Positions 8,707 through 17,058 of a stretch of DNA of 48,772 nucleotides are shown one piece after another. The stretch comes from Crocinitomicaceae bacterium. Lineage in GTDB: Bacteria > Bacteroidota > Bacteroidia > Flavobacteriales_G > Salibacteraceae. Each line of letters opens with the position of its first letter. Positions within the stretch are counted from its first letter, which is position 1. The stretch covers positions 1-48,772 of the forward strand of contig PAVO01000029.1 of assembly GCA_002713215.1 (NCBI GenBank), given 5' to 3'. The translations under genes were made by a program, and so were the position numbers. A model generated the notes under the pieces. The model was not told the origin of the DNA and ran no database searches. It was given only the letters and a program-made list of their open reading frames with translations.

Positions 8707-10761
8707 ATGAAGAAACTCGTTGCGCTTGTTTTATTTTTCGTTATTGCCCTGACTTATGTAGCTAGTTCTCAGACTAGTTTGTCTGAATCTCAGCAAAAGA
8801 AAATTCTAAGACAAGCACGAAATTATTTATACGCTGCAGAGTATACCGAGGCCTTTCCTCTATACAGTGAACTCTATAAAGCAGACTCGAATAACTCGAT
8901 ATACAACTATGAATTGGGTATTTGTATCTACGAAGGATCTCGTGATAAACTTAAATCGAAAAAGTATTTTGAGAAAATTGTGGAGTTGGATGAAAGGGAA
9001 GAAAAACCAGAACTTTTCTATTACCTGGGTCGATTATATCATTTGGAACATAACTTCCTATTTGCTACGGCAGCATACAGTACATACATAGCGGAGGGAT
9101 TACCTCCAGGAAAAGTGGGTACGGAAATGGAGGCCGAAGTAGAGGCTTATATTTTACAATGTGAAGATGGTAAAGATTTGCTGGAATTGAATAGTCATAT
9201 TCTGGAGAGTGTTCAGAAGAAATCGAAAGATGTTACAAAGTTCGATATTGATTCCAATCATTACCTTACTTTGGAAAACCTGGGAGAAGAAATCAACAGT
9301 AGTTTCGATGAACATAGTCCATTAATTATTGATAACCGGGAGGTGTTACTATTTACTTCGAGAAGAAACGGATCTACCGGTGGTGAGCTATTTTCTGACG
9401 GTCAATATTACGAGGATATTTATATGGCCAATTTTCGAAATGGAATTTGGGCAGAGGTTAACAATGTGAACAACTCCGATTATTTTAATGGGGCTTATCA
9501 GAATTCGGCAGACCACAACTCCACGGTGTCTATTTCAGAAGATGAAAATGAATTATTCATTTATTCGAACAACCACATTGATGTTCTTAATCGTAAAGAT
9601 GGAACCTGGTTGCCGTTGGAAAAATTTAGCCAGAATTTCAATCGTGCCGGTGTTCAGATCTCAAGCGTAACCATTTCTCCGGATTTAAAATCGCTTTATA
9701 TCGACGCTGAAAGGTATGACAGTTATGGAGGGAGGGATTTATATAGAGCAACGCTACAGGATGATGGTTCCTGGGGAGAGATGCAGCATCTGGGACCGAA
9801 GATCAATACCGAATTTGATGAGGTTTCTCCTTTTTTACTTAATGATACCGTTCTTTATTTTTCTTCTAAGGGGCATTCCAGTATTGGAGGTTGGGACGTA
9901 TTTGTAACCCATAAAACGGATACGGGATGGACGGTACCTGAAAATTTAGGTATTCCGGTAAATACGCCATATGACGAAGTGAACTACATGATCGATCACG
10001 AAGGAGATAAGGCATACTATTGTTCAAGTCGCGAAGGCGGTTACGGTGGTTTTGATATCTATACCATAACAACTACAGTTCAGCGCGAAATTGATGAAGA
10101 GGACTTTAAGAAGTTGGAACAGGGTGATACAACCGAAGAGAGAATATTGGTTGTAGATAATGTTGAGGTTGATGAAAATGGAAAATTGACCCCTGCTACA
10201 TTAGCTGCATTGAATGATGCCCAAAAGCAGTTAGCCGCTAATCCTAATTTGAAGGTCGAAATAAAAGCTAGTGCTCCCGGAAAGAATGGACATGATATAG
10301 CCAAGAAAAATGCAGAATTGGCAATGGGTGTTTTGGTTAGTGCCGGAATTAGTAAGGACAGAATATCGCTTACATATCAATCGTCTGATACAATTGCCTC
10401 ATCCGGACCACTTAAGGCCAATTATGAAGAAACAATTTACTTTGGTTCAGCTTCTAAATACGTTACAGAGTGGAGCCAGGAAAAGAAAATGAAGCCCTTG
10501 TTGGAATACTTAAAAGGAAATACAACAGGTACCATCTATTTGAGTGGTCATACCGATCATGTTGGAGATACTGAATACAACTTGACACTATCAAGAGAAA
10601 GAACGGATTCAGTTGAAAAATTCCTAAGGGATAATGGTATCACCAATAAGATTAGGAAAGAATATTTCGGAGAGGCAAGCCCTCGCTATACCATAGAAGA
10701 AGTAACTACAGACCCTAAACAACTTATATACAATAGAAGGGTTAAAATAGTTGTATTTTAA
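8707..10761 (+). CDS. TPR / WD40-like propeller / OmpA-domain outer-membrane protein (PorE-like architecture)
   Basis: A signal peptide (MKKLVALVLFFVIALTYVASSQ region) opens this 684-residue protein. TPR-like helices occupy about 30-130. Repeats of the PD40 propeller type follow to about 460 (FTSRRNGSTGGELF, YSSREGGYGGFDIYTI-like). Two C-terminal OmpA-type modules come next: a degenerate one at ~485-575, and a canonical peptidoglycan-binding one at ~590-684 (SGHTDHVGDTEYNLTLSRERTDSV, RRVKI). The order TPR, propeller, OmpA is that of PorE and related T9SS-associated proteins, which anchor machinery to peptidoglycan. The start at 8707, rather than the upstream TTG, is chosen from the signal peptide and promoter. 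It is not beside a porP gene, so the exact role is inferred. Confidence 0.75.
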   Translation: MKKLVALVLFFVIALTYVASSQTSLSESQQKKILRQARNYLYAAEYTEAFPLYSELYKADSNNSIYNYELGICIYEGSRDKLKSKKYFEKIVELDEREEKPELFYYLGRLYHLEHNFLFATAAYSTYIAEGLPPGKVGTEMEAEVEAYILQCEDGKDLLELNSHILESVQKKSKDVTKFDIDSNHYLTLENLGEEINSSFDEHSPLIIDNREVLLFTSRRNGSTGGELFSDGQYYEDIYMANFRNGIWAEVNNVNNSDYFNGAYQNSADHNSTVSISEDENELFIYSNNHIDVLNRKDGTWLPLEKFSQNFNRAGVQISSVTISPDLKSLYIDAERYDSYGGRDLYRATLQDDGSWGEMQHLGPKINTEFDEVSPFLLNDTVLYFSSKGHSSIGGWDVFVTHKTDTGWTVPENLGIPVNTPYDEVNYMIDHEGDKAYYCSSREGGYGGFDIYTITTTVQREIDEEDFKKLEQGDTTEERILVVDNVEVDENGKLTPATLAALNDAQKQLAANPNLKVEIKASAPGKNGHDIAKKNAELAMGVLVSAGISKDRISLTYQSSDTIASSGPLKANYEETIYFGSASKYVTEWSQEKKMKPLLEYLKGNTTGTIYLSGHTDHVGDTEYNLTLSRERTDSVEKFLRDNGITNKIRKEYFGEASPRYTIEEVTTDPKQLIYNRRVKIVVF

Positions 10762-10797
10762 TTGAACTTCCTTAGTCTCATTTCAATTTCTGAGACT

Positions 10798-10805
10798 TAA
10801 ATTTG
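10798..10805 (+). promoter_or_regulatory. -7 promoter box TAAATTTG
   Basis: This exact TAnnTTTG match is separated by four bases from the fabG ATG at 10810. It predicts a leaderless fabG transcript independent of the upstream OmpA-like gene. Confidence 0.55.
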
Positions 10806-10809
10806 CGAA

Positions 10810-11562
10810 ATGGATTTACTATCAGGAAAAGTATCGATTGTAACAGGAGCGTCGAGAGGAATTGGTAAAGGTATTGCTCAACTTTTTGCTCAGCATGGCT
10901 CTGACGTTGCGTTTACTTATATGTCGTCGGATGAGAAAGCAAAGGCCTTTGAGGCTGAATTGAAAGAACTGGGTGTTAATGCCAAAGCGTACAAATCCAA
11001 CGCTTCGGATTTTAGCGCTTGTGAGGAGTTGATAAAAAATGTTCTGGCTGACTTTGGAGGTCGAATCGATGTTGTGATAAACAATGCTGGTATTACCAAA
11101 GACAATCTTTTAATGCGAATGACCGAGGAAATGTGGGACGATGTAATGAACACTAACCTTAAGTCGGTATTTAGCATGACCAAAGCAGTACAACGTACTA
11201 TGCTTAAGCAAAGGGCAGGGTCCATTGTCAACCTAAGTTCGGTGGTTGGAGTTCAGGGCAATGCAGGTCAAAGCAATTATGCAGCAAGTAAAGCCGGAAT
11301 TTTAGGATTTACGCGGTCGATAGCTCAGGAACTTGGCTCTAGAAACATTAGATGCAATGCTGTTGCTCCTGGGTTTATTGAAACAGAAATGACTGGCGCT
11401 TTACCAGAAGAAACCGTTCAGCAATGGAGGGATTCAATTCCTTTGAAACGAGGAGGTACGCCAGAAGATGTGGCCAATTTGTGTTTGTTCCTAGCATCTG
11501 ACCTTTCGGCATACATTACAGGGCAAACCATGAACGTTGATGGGGGAATGCTCCCGAGCTAA
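10810..11562 (+). CDS. fabG: 3-oxoacyl-[ACP] reductase (short-chain dehydrogenase)
   Basis: This is a 250-residue classical SDR. The NADP-binding motif TGASRGIG is at residues 12-19, NNAGIT near 93, NLSSVVG with the catalytic Ser near 143, and the YxxxK pair at Tyr157/Lys161 (YAASK). The C-terminus ends in the FabG-like TGQTMNVDGGM. Length and motifs fit FabG, which reduces 3-ketoacyl-ACP in fatty-acid elongation in the cytoplasm. A paralogous SDR on another substrate cannot be excluded without the other fab genes nearby. An AACGTTG/CAACGTT inverted repeat follows it at 11613-11633. Confidence 0.88.
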   Translation: MDLLSGKVSIVTGASRGIGKGIAQLFAQHGSDVAFTYMSSDEKAKAFEAELKELGVNAKAYKSNASDFSACEELIKNVLADFGGRIDVVINNAGITKDNLLMRMTEEMWDDVMNTNLKSVFSMTKAVQRTMLKQRAGSIVNLSSVVGVQGNAGQSNYAASKAGILGFTRSIAQELGSRNIRCNAVAPGFIETEMTGALPEETVQQWRDSIPLKRGGTPEDVANLCLFLASDLSAYITGQTMNVDGGMLPS

Positions 11563-11612
11563 CACTTTTTAAGATCAACCCAAACTTTTTTAGATCAATT
11601 TTGGTGGTGAGT

Positions 11613-11633
11613 AACGTTGCTTATGTCAACGTT
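11613..11633. repeat. Inverted repeat AACGTTG / CAACGTT
   Basis: Seven-base perfect arms (11613-11619 and 11627-11633) enclose seven bases between fabG and the VWA-protein gene. There is no T-run, so it is not a typical terminator. An operator for the downstream gene or a processing hairpin is possible. Confidence 0.35.
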
Positions 11634-11658
11634 GGTCTAAATTAGATTATTGAATTGA

Positions 11659-13746
11659 ATGCTTGACTTTTCGTACCCATTATGGTATTTGATTGTATGT
11701 GTATTATTTAGCCTGGGGTTAAGCATTTTTCTGTACTTCTATAATTCGGTTCACCTATCCAAACCCTGGCGGGCTGGACTTTTCTTACTTCGGTTTTTGG
11801 TATTGTTTGCGCTAAGCGCATTGCTGCTTAAACCCATTCTTAAGTATGCTTCTATAAGTTACGAGAAGCCCATAATTCTTGTAGGTATCGATAATTCCAA
11901 GAGTATATTACTGGGTAAGGACTCCGCCACCTACAAATCTGAACTGGCCAATAAAATAGAAGAATTAAAATCAAACTTATCAGCTGAGTTCGAGGTTAAA
12001 ACCTTGCTTATAGGTGATGAAATAGTAAGTGGAGATAAAATTGACTTTAGCGAAAAGGCAAGTAATCTGTCTTCATTTATGGATTATGTAAATGATAATT
12101 ATGCCTATGATAATGTAAGTGCCGGAGTATTAATAAGCGATGGTATTTTTAATAAGGCTACCAATCCAAACTACAAGAAGTGGAACATTGATGGAGGGTT
12201 GTATACTGTTGCCTTGGGAGATTCTTCGCAAATGAGTGATCAAAAACTAACCAACGTCAGAAGTAATTCCATTGCATTTTTAGGGAATAAATTTCCAATT
12301 AACGTCAACCTTCAAATCGATGGGTTTATCGGTCAAAAGTCGATGGTTAAAATAGTTGGCTATGGCAAAGAGATTTACAGTCAGGAAATTGAAATTACAT
12401 CCAACAGTTTAAATCTCGAATTTCAGCACCTGGCAGATGCTGAAAAAGTTGGATTACAAAAATTCACCGTAAAAATCCTATCCCTGGAGGGTGAGCTTAA
12501 CACGATTAATAATGAACAGGTTTTTTATGTTAAGGTGAAGGATAAAAGGCAAAAAATTCTCATGGCTTATGACTTCCCACATCCCGATATTGCAGCTATT
12601 CGCAGAAGCATTGAAGATGAGGAAAGCTATGAAGTGAAGATGTATAGGACAAAGGACCTACTTAAATTGGACAAGGAAAACATAGAGGAAAACTTTAACC
12701 TGATTGTTGCTTTCCAAATTCCAACAGGCGACCAAAAGTCCAAAAAAGCCTTTAGTTTACTTCGATCCTGCAATACTCCGCAGTGGTATATTTCTTCATC
12801 TCACACCGATCATTTGTTGTTATTCAATTCGGACAAGGGGATTGAATGGAAGGGACAATCAGACAAAAACAACTCGGTACAAGGAAGTATTAACGCAAAT
12901 TTCGATCTGTTTACCATTACGAATGATAAGGGAGTTCAGACCGAATACCCTCCTGTGAAAGTTCCTTTTGGAGTATTGAATTATTCAGTAGGTTCTCAGG
13001 TGTTGAGTTTCCAAACAGTTAGCGGCATTATAACCCAGTATCCACTGTGGTTGTTTACTTCCTCCGCTGAAGGTATTCGAAAATCTTACTTTTTTGGAGA
13101 AGGAATCTGGCATTGGAAAATGTCGGAGTATGAGCACAGTGGAACGTATGATTTATTTGACGAAACGGTAACCAAAACGGTTCAATACCTGGCGTCGAAA
13201 AAAGATGTCTCACGCTTTAGGGTTTATTGCGAAACCAGTTTTTATGAAAACGATCCCATTGAATTGAATGCTGAATTTTATAACCTGTCTTATGAATTAA
13301 TTAATGAACCCAATGTGTCCGTTCAGGTTCGGAACGAAGAAGGAGATTTATACGAACTGGAAATGGTTAGGAAAGGAAGCAAATACTACTTAAACGTAGG
13401 TAAACTTTCACCTGGCAAATTCAGTTACAAGGCTAGCGTTAATCACCAGGGAAAAGAAATGGTTAAGTCAGGAGAGTTTTCAGTTAAAAAGTTGGATACA
13501 GAGTATAAAAACCTACAAGCTGATTTTAACCTAATGCGAGGACTCGCTCAAAAGAATGGAGGAAAGTTTTATACCTACAATAAATGGGATGAGTTTAGTG
13601 CAGAATTAAAGCAAAAGAAGGCGGTTCAACGGTCTTATGAAGAAGTAGAAATTAAGGATTTAATCCATCAGAAGTGGTTGTTCGCTTTGCTGGTTCTAAT
13701 CATTGGATTGGAATGGTTAATTCGGAAAAGGGAAGGGGTAATTTAA
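11659..13746 (+). CDS. VWA-like membrane protein of unknown function
   Basis: The 695-residue protein has two N-terminal membrane helices (residues ~8-28 and ~40-58), a long extracytoplasmic region and a C-terminal helix (~672-688) followed by RKREG. Residues 71-200 form a von Willebrand A-like domain carrying the MIDAS sequence D78-x-S80-x-S82 (IDNSKS). Later regions are beta-rich and Ig-like, with a possible class-I amidotransferase-like segment around residues 300-350 (LMAYDFPHPDIAAIRR). Similar Bacteroidota proteins are annotated only as membrane or VWA proteins. A divalent-metal-dependent protein-protein role at the envelope is inferred. It sits between fabG and a receiver gene with no clear functional link. 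Confidence 0.6.
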   Translation: MLDFSYPLWYLIVCVLFSLGLSIFLYFYNSVHLSKPWRAGLFLLRFLVLFALSALLLKPILKYASISYEKPIILVGIDNSKSILLGKDSATYKSELANKIEELKSNLSAEFEVKTLLIGDEIVSGDKIDFSEKASNLSSFMDYVNDNYAYDNVSAGVLISDGIFNKATNPNYKKWNIDGGLYTVALGDSSQMSDQKLTNVRSNSIAFLGNKFPINVNLQIDGFIGQKSMVKIVGYGKEIYSQEIEITSNSLNLEFQHLADAEKVGLQKFTVKILSLEGELNTINNEQVFYVKVKDKRQKILMAYDFPHPDIAAIRRSIEDEESYEVKMYRTKDLLKLDKENIEENFNLIVAFQIPTGDQKSKKAFSLLRSCNTPQWYISSSHTDHLLLFNSDKGIEWKGQSDKNNSVQGSINANFDLFTITNDKGVQTEYPPVKVPFGVLNYSVGSQVLSFQTVSGIITQYPLWLFTSSAEGIRKSYFFGEGIWHWKMSEYEHSGTYDLFDETVTKTVQYLASKKDVSRFRVYCETSFYENDPIELNAEFYNLSYELINEPNVSVQVRNEEGDLYELEMVRKGSKYYLNVGKLSPGKFSYKASVNHQGKEMVKSGEFSVKKLDTEYKNLQADFNLMRGLAQKNGGKFYTYNKWDEFSAELKQKKAVQRSYEEVEIKDLIHQKWLFALLVLIIGLEWLIRKREGVI

Positions 13747-13763
13747 AATTCGATTGAGGGATC

Positions 13764-14162
13764 TTACTCCAAACTCGCTGTTATCTCGTCTTTTATTCGC
13801 TGGAGTTTTGCTAAACTCAATGGCTTGGTAATATAGTTTGTAACCATTGGGTGGTCCTCACTTTTTTTAATATCATCTGGTGAGATAGAAGAAGTAAGCA
13901 TAAATATTCGAGGGAATTTGAAATTAATTCGACCATCCAGCAAGTCCAGAAACTCCCAACCATTCATTATTGGCATGTTTATGTCGAGGAAAATAAGTTC
14001 CGGGAGTTCCTCTTCATTGGCCAAAAACATTTCGAAAGCAGCCCTTCCATTTATGGCAACCAGTACTTCTTCGCTGATATCCAATCTCTTAAGAAGCTTA
14101 GTATTTATAAGGTTTTGGATTGGATCATCGTCAATTAGAAGTATTTTCTGAATCTTGTTCAT
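13764..14162 (-). CDS. Stand-alone CheY-like response-regulator receiver
   Basis: This 132-residue protein is only a receiver domain. It has the acidic pair D11/D12 (LLIDDDPI), phospho-acceptor D60 (LIFLDINMP), conserved T90 (FMLTSS) and K113 (ITKPLS). It has no output domain, so it must act by protein contact or phosphorelay. IDDDPIxNLINxKLL at the N-terminus is typical of Bacteroidota single-domain receivers that pair with hybrid kinases encoded elsewhere. No kinase is adjacent. It is convergent with the VWA gene and divergent from the B12 riboswitch. Confidence 0.85.
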   Translation of the reverse strand: MNKIQKILLIDDDPIQNLINTKLLKRLDISEEVLVAINGRAAFEMFLANEEELPELIFLDINMPIMNGWEFLDLLDGRINFKFPRIFMLTSSISPDDIKKSEDHPMVTNYITKPLSLAKLQRIKDEITASLE

Positions 14163-14301
14163 TTATTTTCTTAGTACAGGTTTGAACGTCGAAAATTAAT
14201 AAAGGTTTCCATTCAGGCAAATTAAATGAATCATAATTGTCATAATATTTACGACTTCAATTAACGCTACTTTTCTCGTTTGATGTAATTTCGCTTTTGG
14301 A

Positions 14302-14488
14302 TTTTGGTGTCATCAAAATCGTTTCGAAATTGATGATGAAAAGGGAATTTCGTGAAATTCGAAAACTGTACCCGCAGCTGTAAAGTTCGGAGCTTGAATT
14401 TAATTTAAGTATAAGCTTTCTACCACAGCCACTCTCAAAAAACGAGGGGAAGGCAAGAAAGTGAACAAAGTCAGAAGACCTGCCAATT
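14302..14488 (+). promoter_or_regulatory. Cobalamin (AdoCbl-class) riboswitch
   Basis: This leader shows the conserved cobalamin aptamer in order: TTGGTGTCATC at the 5' side of P1/P2, GATGATGAAAAGGGAAT at 14331-14347, the core ACTGTACCCGCAGCTGTAA at 14365-14382, CAGCCACT near 14426, GGGGAAGGC at 14446-14454, and the B12 box AGTCAGAAGACCTGCC at 14469-14484. TTGG and CCAA at the ends can close P1. A short GGTT...AACC hairpin (about 14504-14518) follows before the ATG at 14549 and may be part of the expression platform. It should repress the downstream uptake operon when cobalamin is plentiful. The 14163-14301 segment contains its promoter; TAATTTCG at 14286 is a one-mismatch -7 box. Confidence 0.95.
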
Positions 14489-14548
14489 TCAACGATAAGT
14501 ATGGGTTCGGGAAAAACCTGTAATTATAAATGTGTTAACTAATTAGTA

Positions 14549-16066
14549 ATGTTTAAAAATGTAATTTGTGGATTATCCCTTTTGGGGTCTGTTTGTGCGT
14601 ATGGGCAAACGGTAAGTGGTTTTGAAAATGTGATTTCAGTGGTAGATTCAGCCTACAACGGATCTGACCTCAATCATGGGAAAATAAGTGGAGCCGGTCA
14701 TTTCTGGAACACTTATAATAAAACGTGGGGAAGTTGGACCGGCTTTTCCATTTCGAGTAAGACAGACACAGTAAAAGCCGACTGGAGCAATCAATATTCT
14801 TCCATTTCAGGAATGGGTGCAAATTCAAGCTTAAGTTACGCAGTGGCCTATTCCAATGCCTATGTAACCTTTACCGAATCTATGAATGGTGATTCAGTAG
14901 TTGGGGTTTCACTAAACAATTCAACCTATGCTTATAAAACTATTCGCGATGGAGGAGCCTTTAGTAAAAAGTTTGGCGGAACCTCCGGAAACGATACCGA
15001 TTATTTTAAAGTTGTTCTTACTGGAATGCTCCATGGAAACAAAACCGGTGAGGTTGTTTTCTATTTGGCAGATTATCGTTTTACAGATAACTTAAAGGAC
15101 TACATAGTTAAAGATTGGACCTGGGTAGATTTAACCAGCCTTGGCAGTATTGATGAGCTTGAGTTGTATTTTGAATCTACCGATAAAGGGCAATGGGGAA
15201 TAAATACACCTACCTATGTATGCCTCGATAGCCTGGTATACAAGAACAGCGGCAGTAAATTTAGGCCCGTAGCTACAAATGATCAGTTTTTAACCGCATT
15301 TGATGGCGTTAATGATGCCTATTCAGTTCTTGCCAATGATAAAGACCCTGACGGAACATTGAAAGCTTCTAACTTGAAATTACTTAATTCCTTCGCTCAA
15401 GGAACAACTACCATTGAAGCCGATGGAAAAATTAAGATGGCTCCAAACTCCAGTGCCTATGGATGGGATACATGCGATTACATAATAACTGATGCGGACT
15501 TCCTTGCTGACACCGCTCAATTTAGACTATTAATTAATGATGAGCCCGAGGCAAAAGACGATGAGTTTATTGTTCTTTCGGCTGATTCTGCTACCATAGA
15601 AATATTAAAGAATGACATTGATGAAGCAACGGATTCTTTGAAGGTGACGATAAGAAAACAACCTAACAAGGGTACTGCCTATATTTCTACGGATAACCAG
15701 TTAGTTTATAAACCCAATGGAACTCTTGGAAATGACACCTTGCGCTATCAAATTGAAGACGAATATGGATTGATAGATTCGGCGGAAGTACATTTAATCC
15801 TTGACCTTACTTTTTCAGTTGCACAAGAGAATTCAGCCATTAGCTTCTCGGTGTATCCCAATCCGGCAAATGACTTTATTCACATCGATCTGGAACAAGG
15901 AGCAAAGGTGAACTACTCCCTGACGGATTTAAGCGGCCGAACAACTAAATTTGGTATCATTAGTGACTCAGAGGTTCTTTTAGTATCTGATCTTCCCAAA
16001 GGAGTCTACATTCTTCGGCTTAATGATGGAATGTCAGAAGTTCAGCAAAAAATCTTGATACAATGA
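14549..16066 (+). CDS. DUF4465 cobalamin-locus surface protein with T9SS type-A sorting domain
   Basis: A signal peptide (residues 1-20, ending YGQ) opens this 505-residue protein. A DUF4465 domain occupies ~22-230, with HFWNTYNKTWGSWTGFSISS, DYF, and GINTPTYVCLDSLVY near its end. Two cadherin- or Ig-like modules (~240-325 and ~330-425; each with VLANDKDPDG- or ILKNDID-type motifs) follow. The last ~75 residues are a T9SS type-A sorting domain (VYPNPANDFIHI, GVYILRL). DUF4465 proteins recur beside cobalamin riboswitches and BtuB in Bacteroidota, so I infer a surface B12-capture protein comparable in role to BtuH; I cannot see binding residues. It is the first gene after the riboswitch and overlaps the next by four bases (ATGA). 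Confidence 0.8.
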   Translation: MFKNVICGLSLLGSVCAYGQTVSGFENVISVVDSAYNGSDLNHGKISGAGHFWNTYNKTWGSWTGFSISSKTDTVKADWSNQYSSISGMGANSSLSYAVAYSNAYVTFTESMNGDSVVGVSLNNSTYAYKTIRDGGAFSKKFGGTSGNDTDYFKVVLTGMLHGNKTGEVVFYLADYRFTDNLKDYIVKDWTWVDLTSLGSIDELELYFESTDKGQWGINTPTYVCLDSLVYKNSGSKFRPVATNDQFLTAFDGVNDAYSVLANDKDPDGTLKASNLKLLNSFAQGTTTIEADGKIKMAPNSSAYGWDTCDYIITDADFLADTAQFRLLINDEPEAKDDEFIVLSADSATIEILKNDIDEATDSLKVTIRKQPNKGTAYISTDNQLVYKPNGTLGNDTLRYQIEDEYGLIDSAEVHLILDLTFSVAQENSAISFSVYPNPANDFIHIDLEQGAKVNYSLTDLSGRTTKFGIISDSEVLLVSDLPKGVYILRLNDGMSEVQQKILIQ

Positions 16067-17058
16067 GATTTTCAATTACACTGTTACTCCTTGTTGTAAG
16101 CTTCGAAACTGTTGCTCAAAATAGTTATGCGCCTGCAGTGGGACTCCCTGGCTCAAAAGCTATATATAAGGATTCCAGTATAATAAAATCATGGGCTTCT
16201 GCATGCAAGGTGCAACGGGGCTACATTGATATTGCTAATAAAACTTCTGGTAAGGTAGATTATGGCAAAGCAGATTACGCTATTGGAAAAAGTGACCCGG
16301 GCGTAGTTAGTCTGGGAGATAGTGGAATAGCAACCCTATCGTTCGACGGAGTTGTACATAACGGCCCAGGTCCGGATTTTTGTGTTTTCGAAAACTCGTT
16401 TAGTGATAATTACCTTGAATTGGCATTTGTAGAGGTAAGTTCCGATGGAATAAATTATTTCAGGTTTCCTGCTTTCTCCGAGACGGATACGGCAACTCAG
16501 GTGGGGCCTTGGGGATTTCTGGAAGCATCAAATTTGTACAACCTTGCAGGTAAATACCGTGGGCAATACGGAACACCTTTCGACTTGCAGGAAATGGTAA
16601 ACATTGCAGGCTTAAATGTGGATAGTGTAAAACACATTCGGATGATTGACGTCATTGGAAGCATCGATACCAACTATGCGTCGTTCGATAGCAAGGGAAG
16701 AAGAATTAATGACCCTTACCCGACCGATATGCCTACAAATAACTTGTACTCTGGAGGGTTCGACCTGGATGCCGTTGGGTTAATCAATTATACCGGAAAA
16801 GTATTTCTTTCAAATCATTATGTTCAACCACGTAGTGCAGAGTTGAGCGTATTTCCTAATCCGGCTATTGATATACTCAATATTTCCAAGGTTTCAATAA
16901 ATTCAGTCATTACGGTTTATAACATAGCGGGAGAACGTTTCGAGGTCAATTCAATTGGGGATTTGCAGTATGACGTTTCGAATCTGAACCTGGGGCTTTA
17001 TTTGATTGAAGTAAATGATGGGAGAGTAGTTTATAGAGGAAGATTTGCCAAGTTATGA
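16063..17058 (+). CDS. Cobalamin-locus secreted surface protein, T9SS type-A cargo
   Basis: This 331-residue protein has a signal peptide (1-19, ending in VAQ). Residues ~20-245 form a beta-rich domain with the well-conserved string VVSLGDSGIATLSFDG, NGPGPDFCVFENSF, LELAFVEVSSDG, LAGKYRGQYGTPFDL and a final FDLDAVGLIN. I recognise this as the 'cell surface protein' family often found in Bacteroidota B12 loci. The C-terminal ~75 residues are a type-A T9SS sorting domain (VFPNPAIDILNI, LGLYLIEV). A role in capturing cobalamin or presenting it to the receptor is inferred from context. ATGA overlaps link it to both neighbours, indicating translational coupling within the riboswitch operon. Confidence 0.75.
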   Translation: MRFSITLLLLVVSFETVAQNSYAPAVGLPGSKAIYKDSSIIKSWASACKVQRGYIDIANKTSGKVDYGKADYAIGKSDPGVVSLGDSGIATLSFDGVVHNGPGPDFCVFENSFSDNYLELAFVEVSSDGINYFRFPAFSETDTATQVGPWGFLEASNLYNLAGKYRGQYGTPFDLQEMVNIAGLNVDSVKHIRMIDVIGSIDTNYASFDSKGRRINDPYPTDMPTNNLYSGGFDLDAVGLINYTGKVFLSNHYVQPRSAELSVFPNPAIDILNISKVSINSVITVYNIAGERFEVNSIGDLQYDVSNLNLGLYLIEVNDGRVVYRGRFAKL

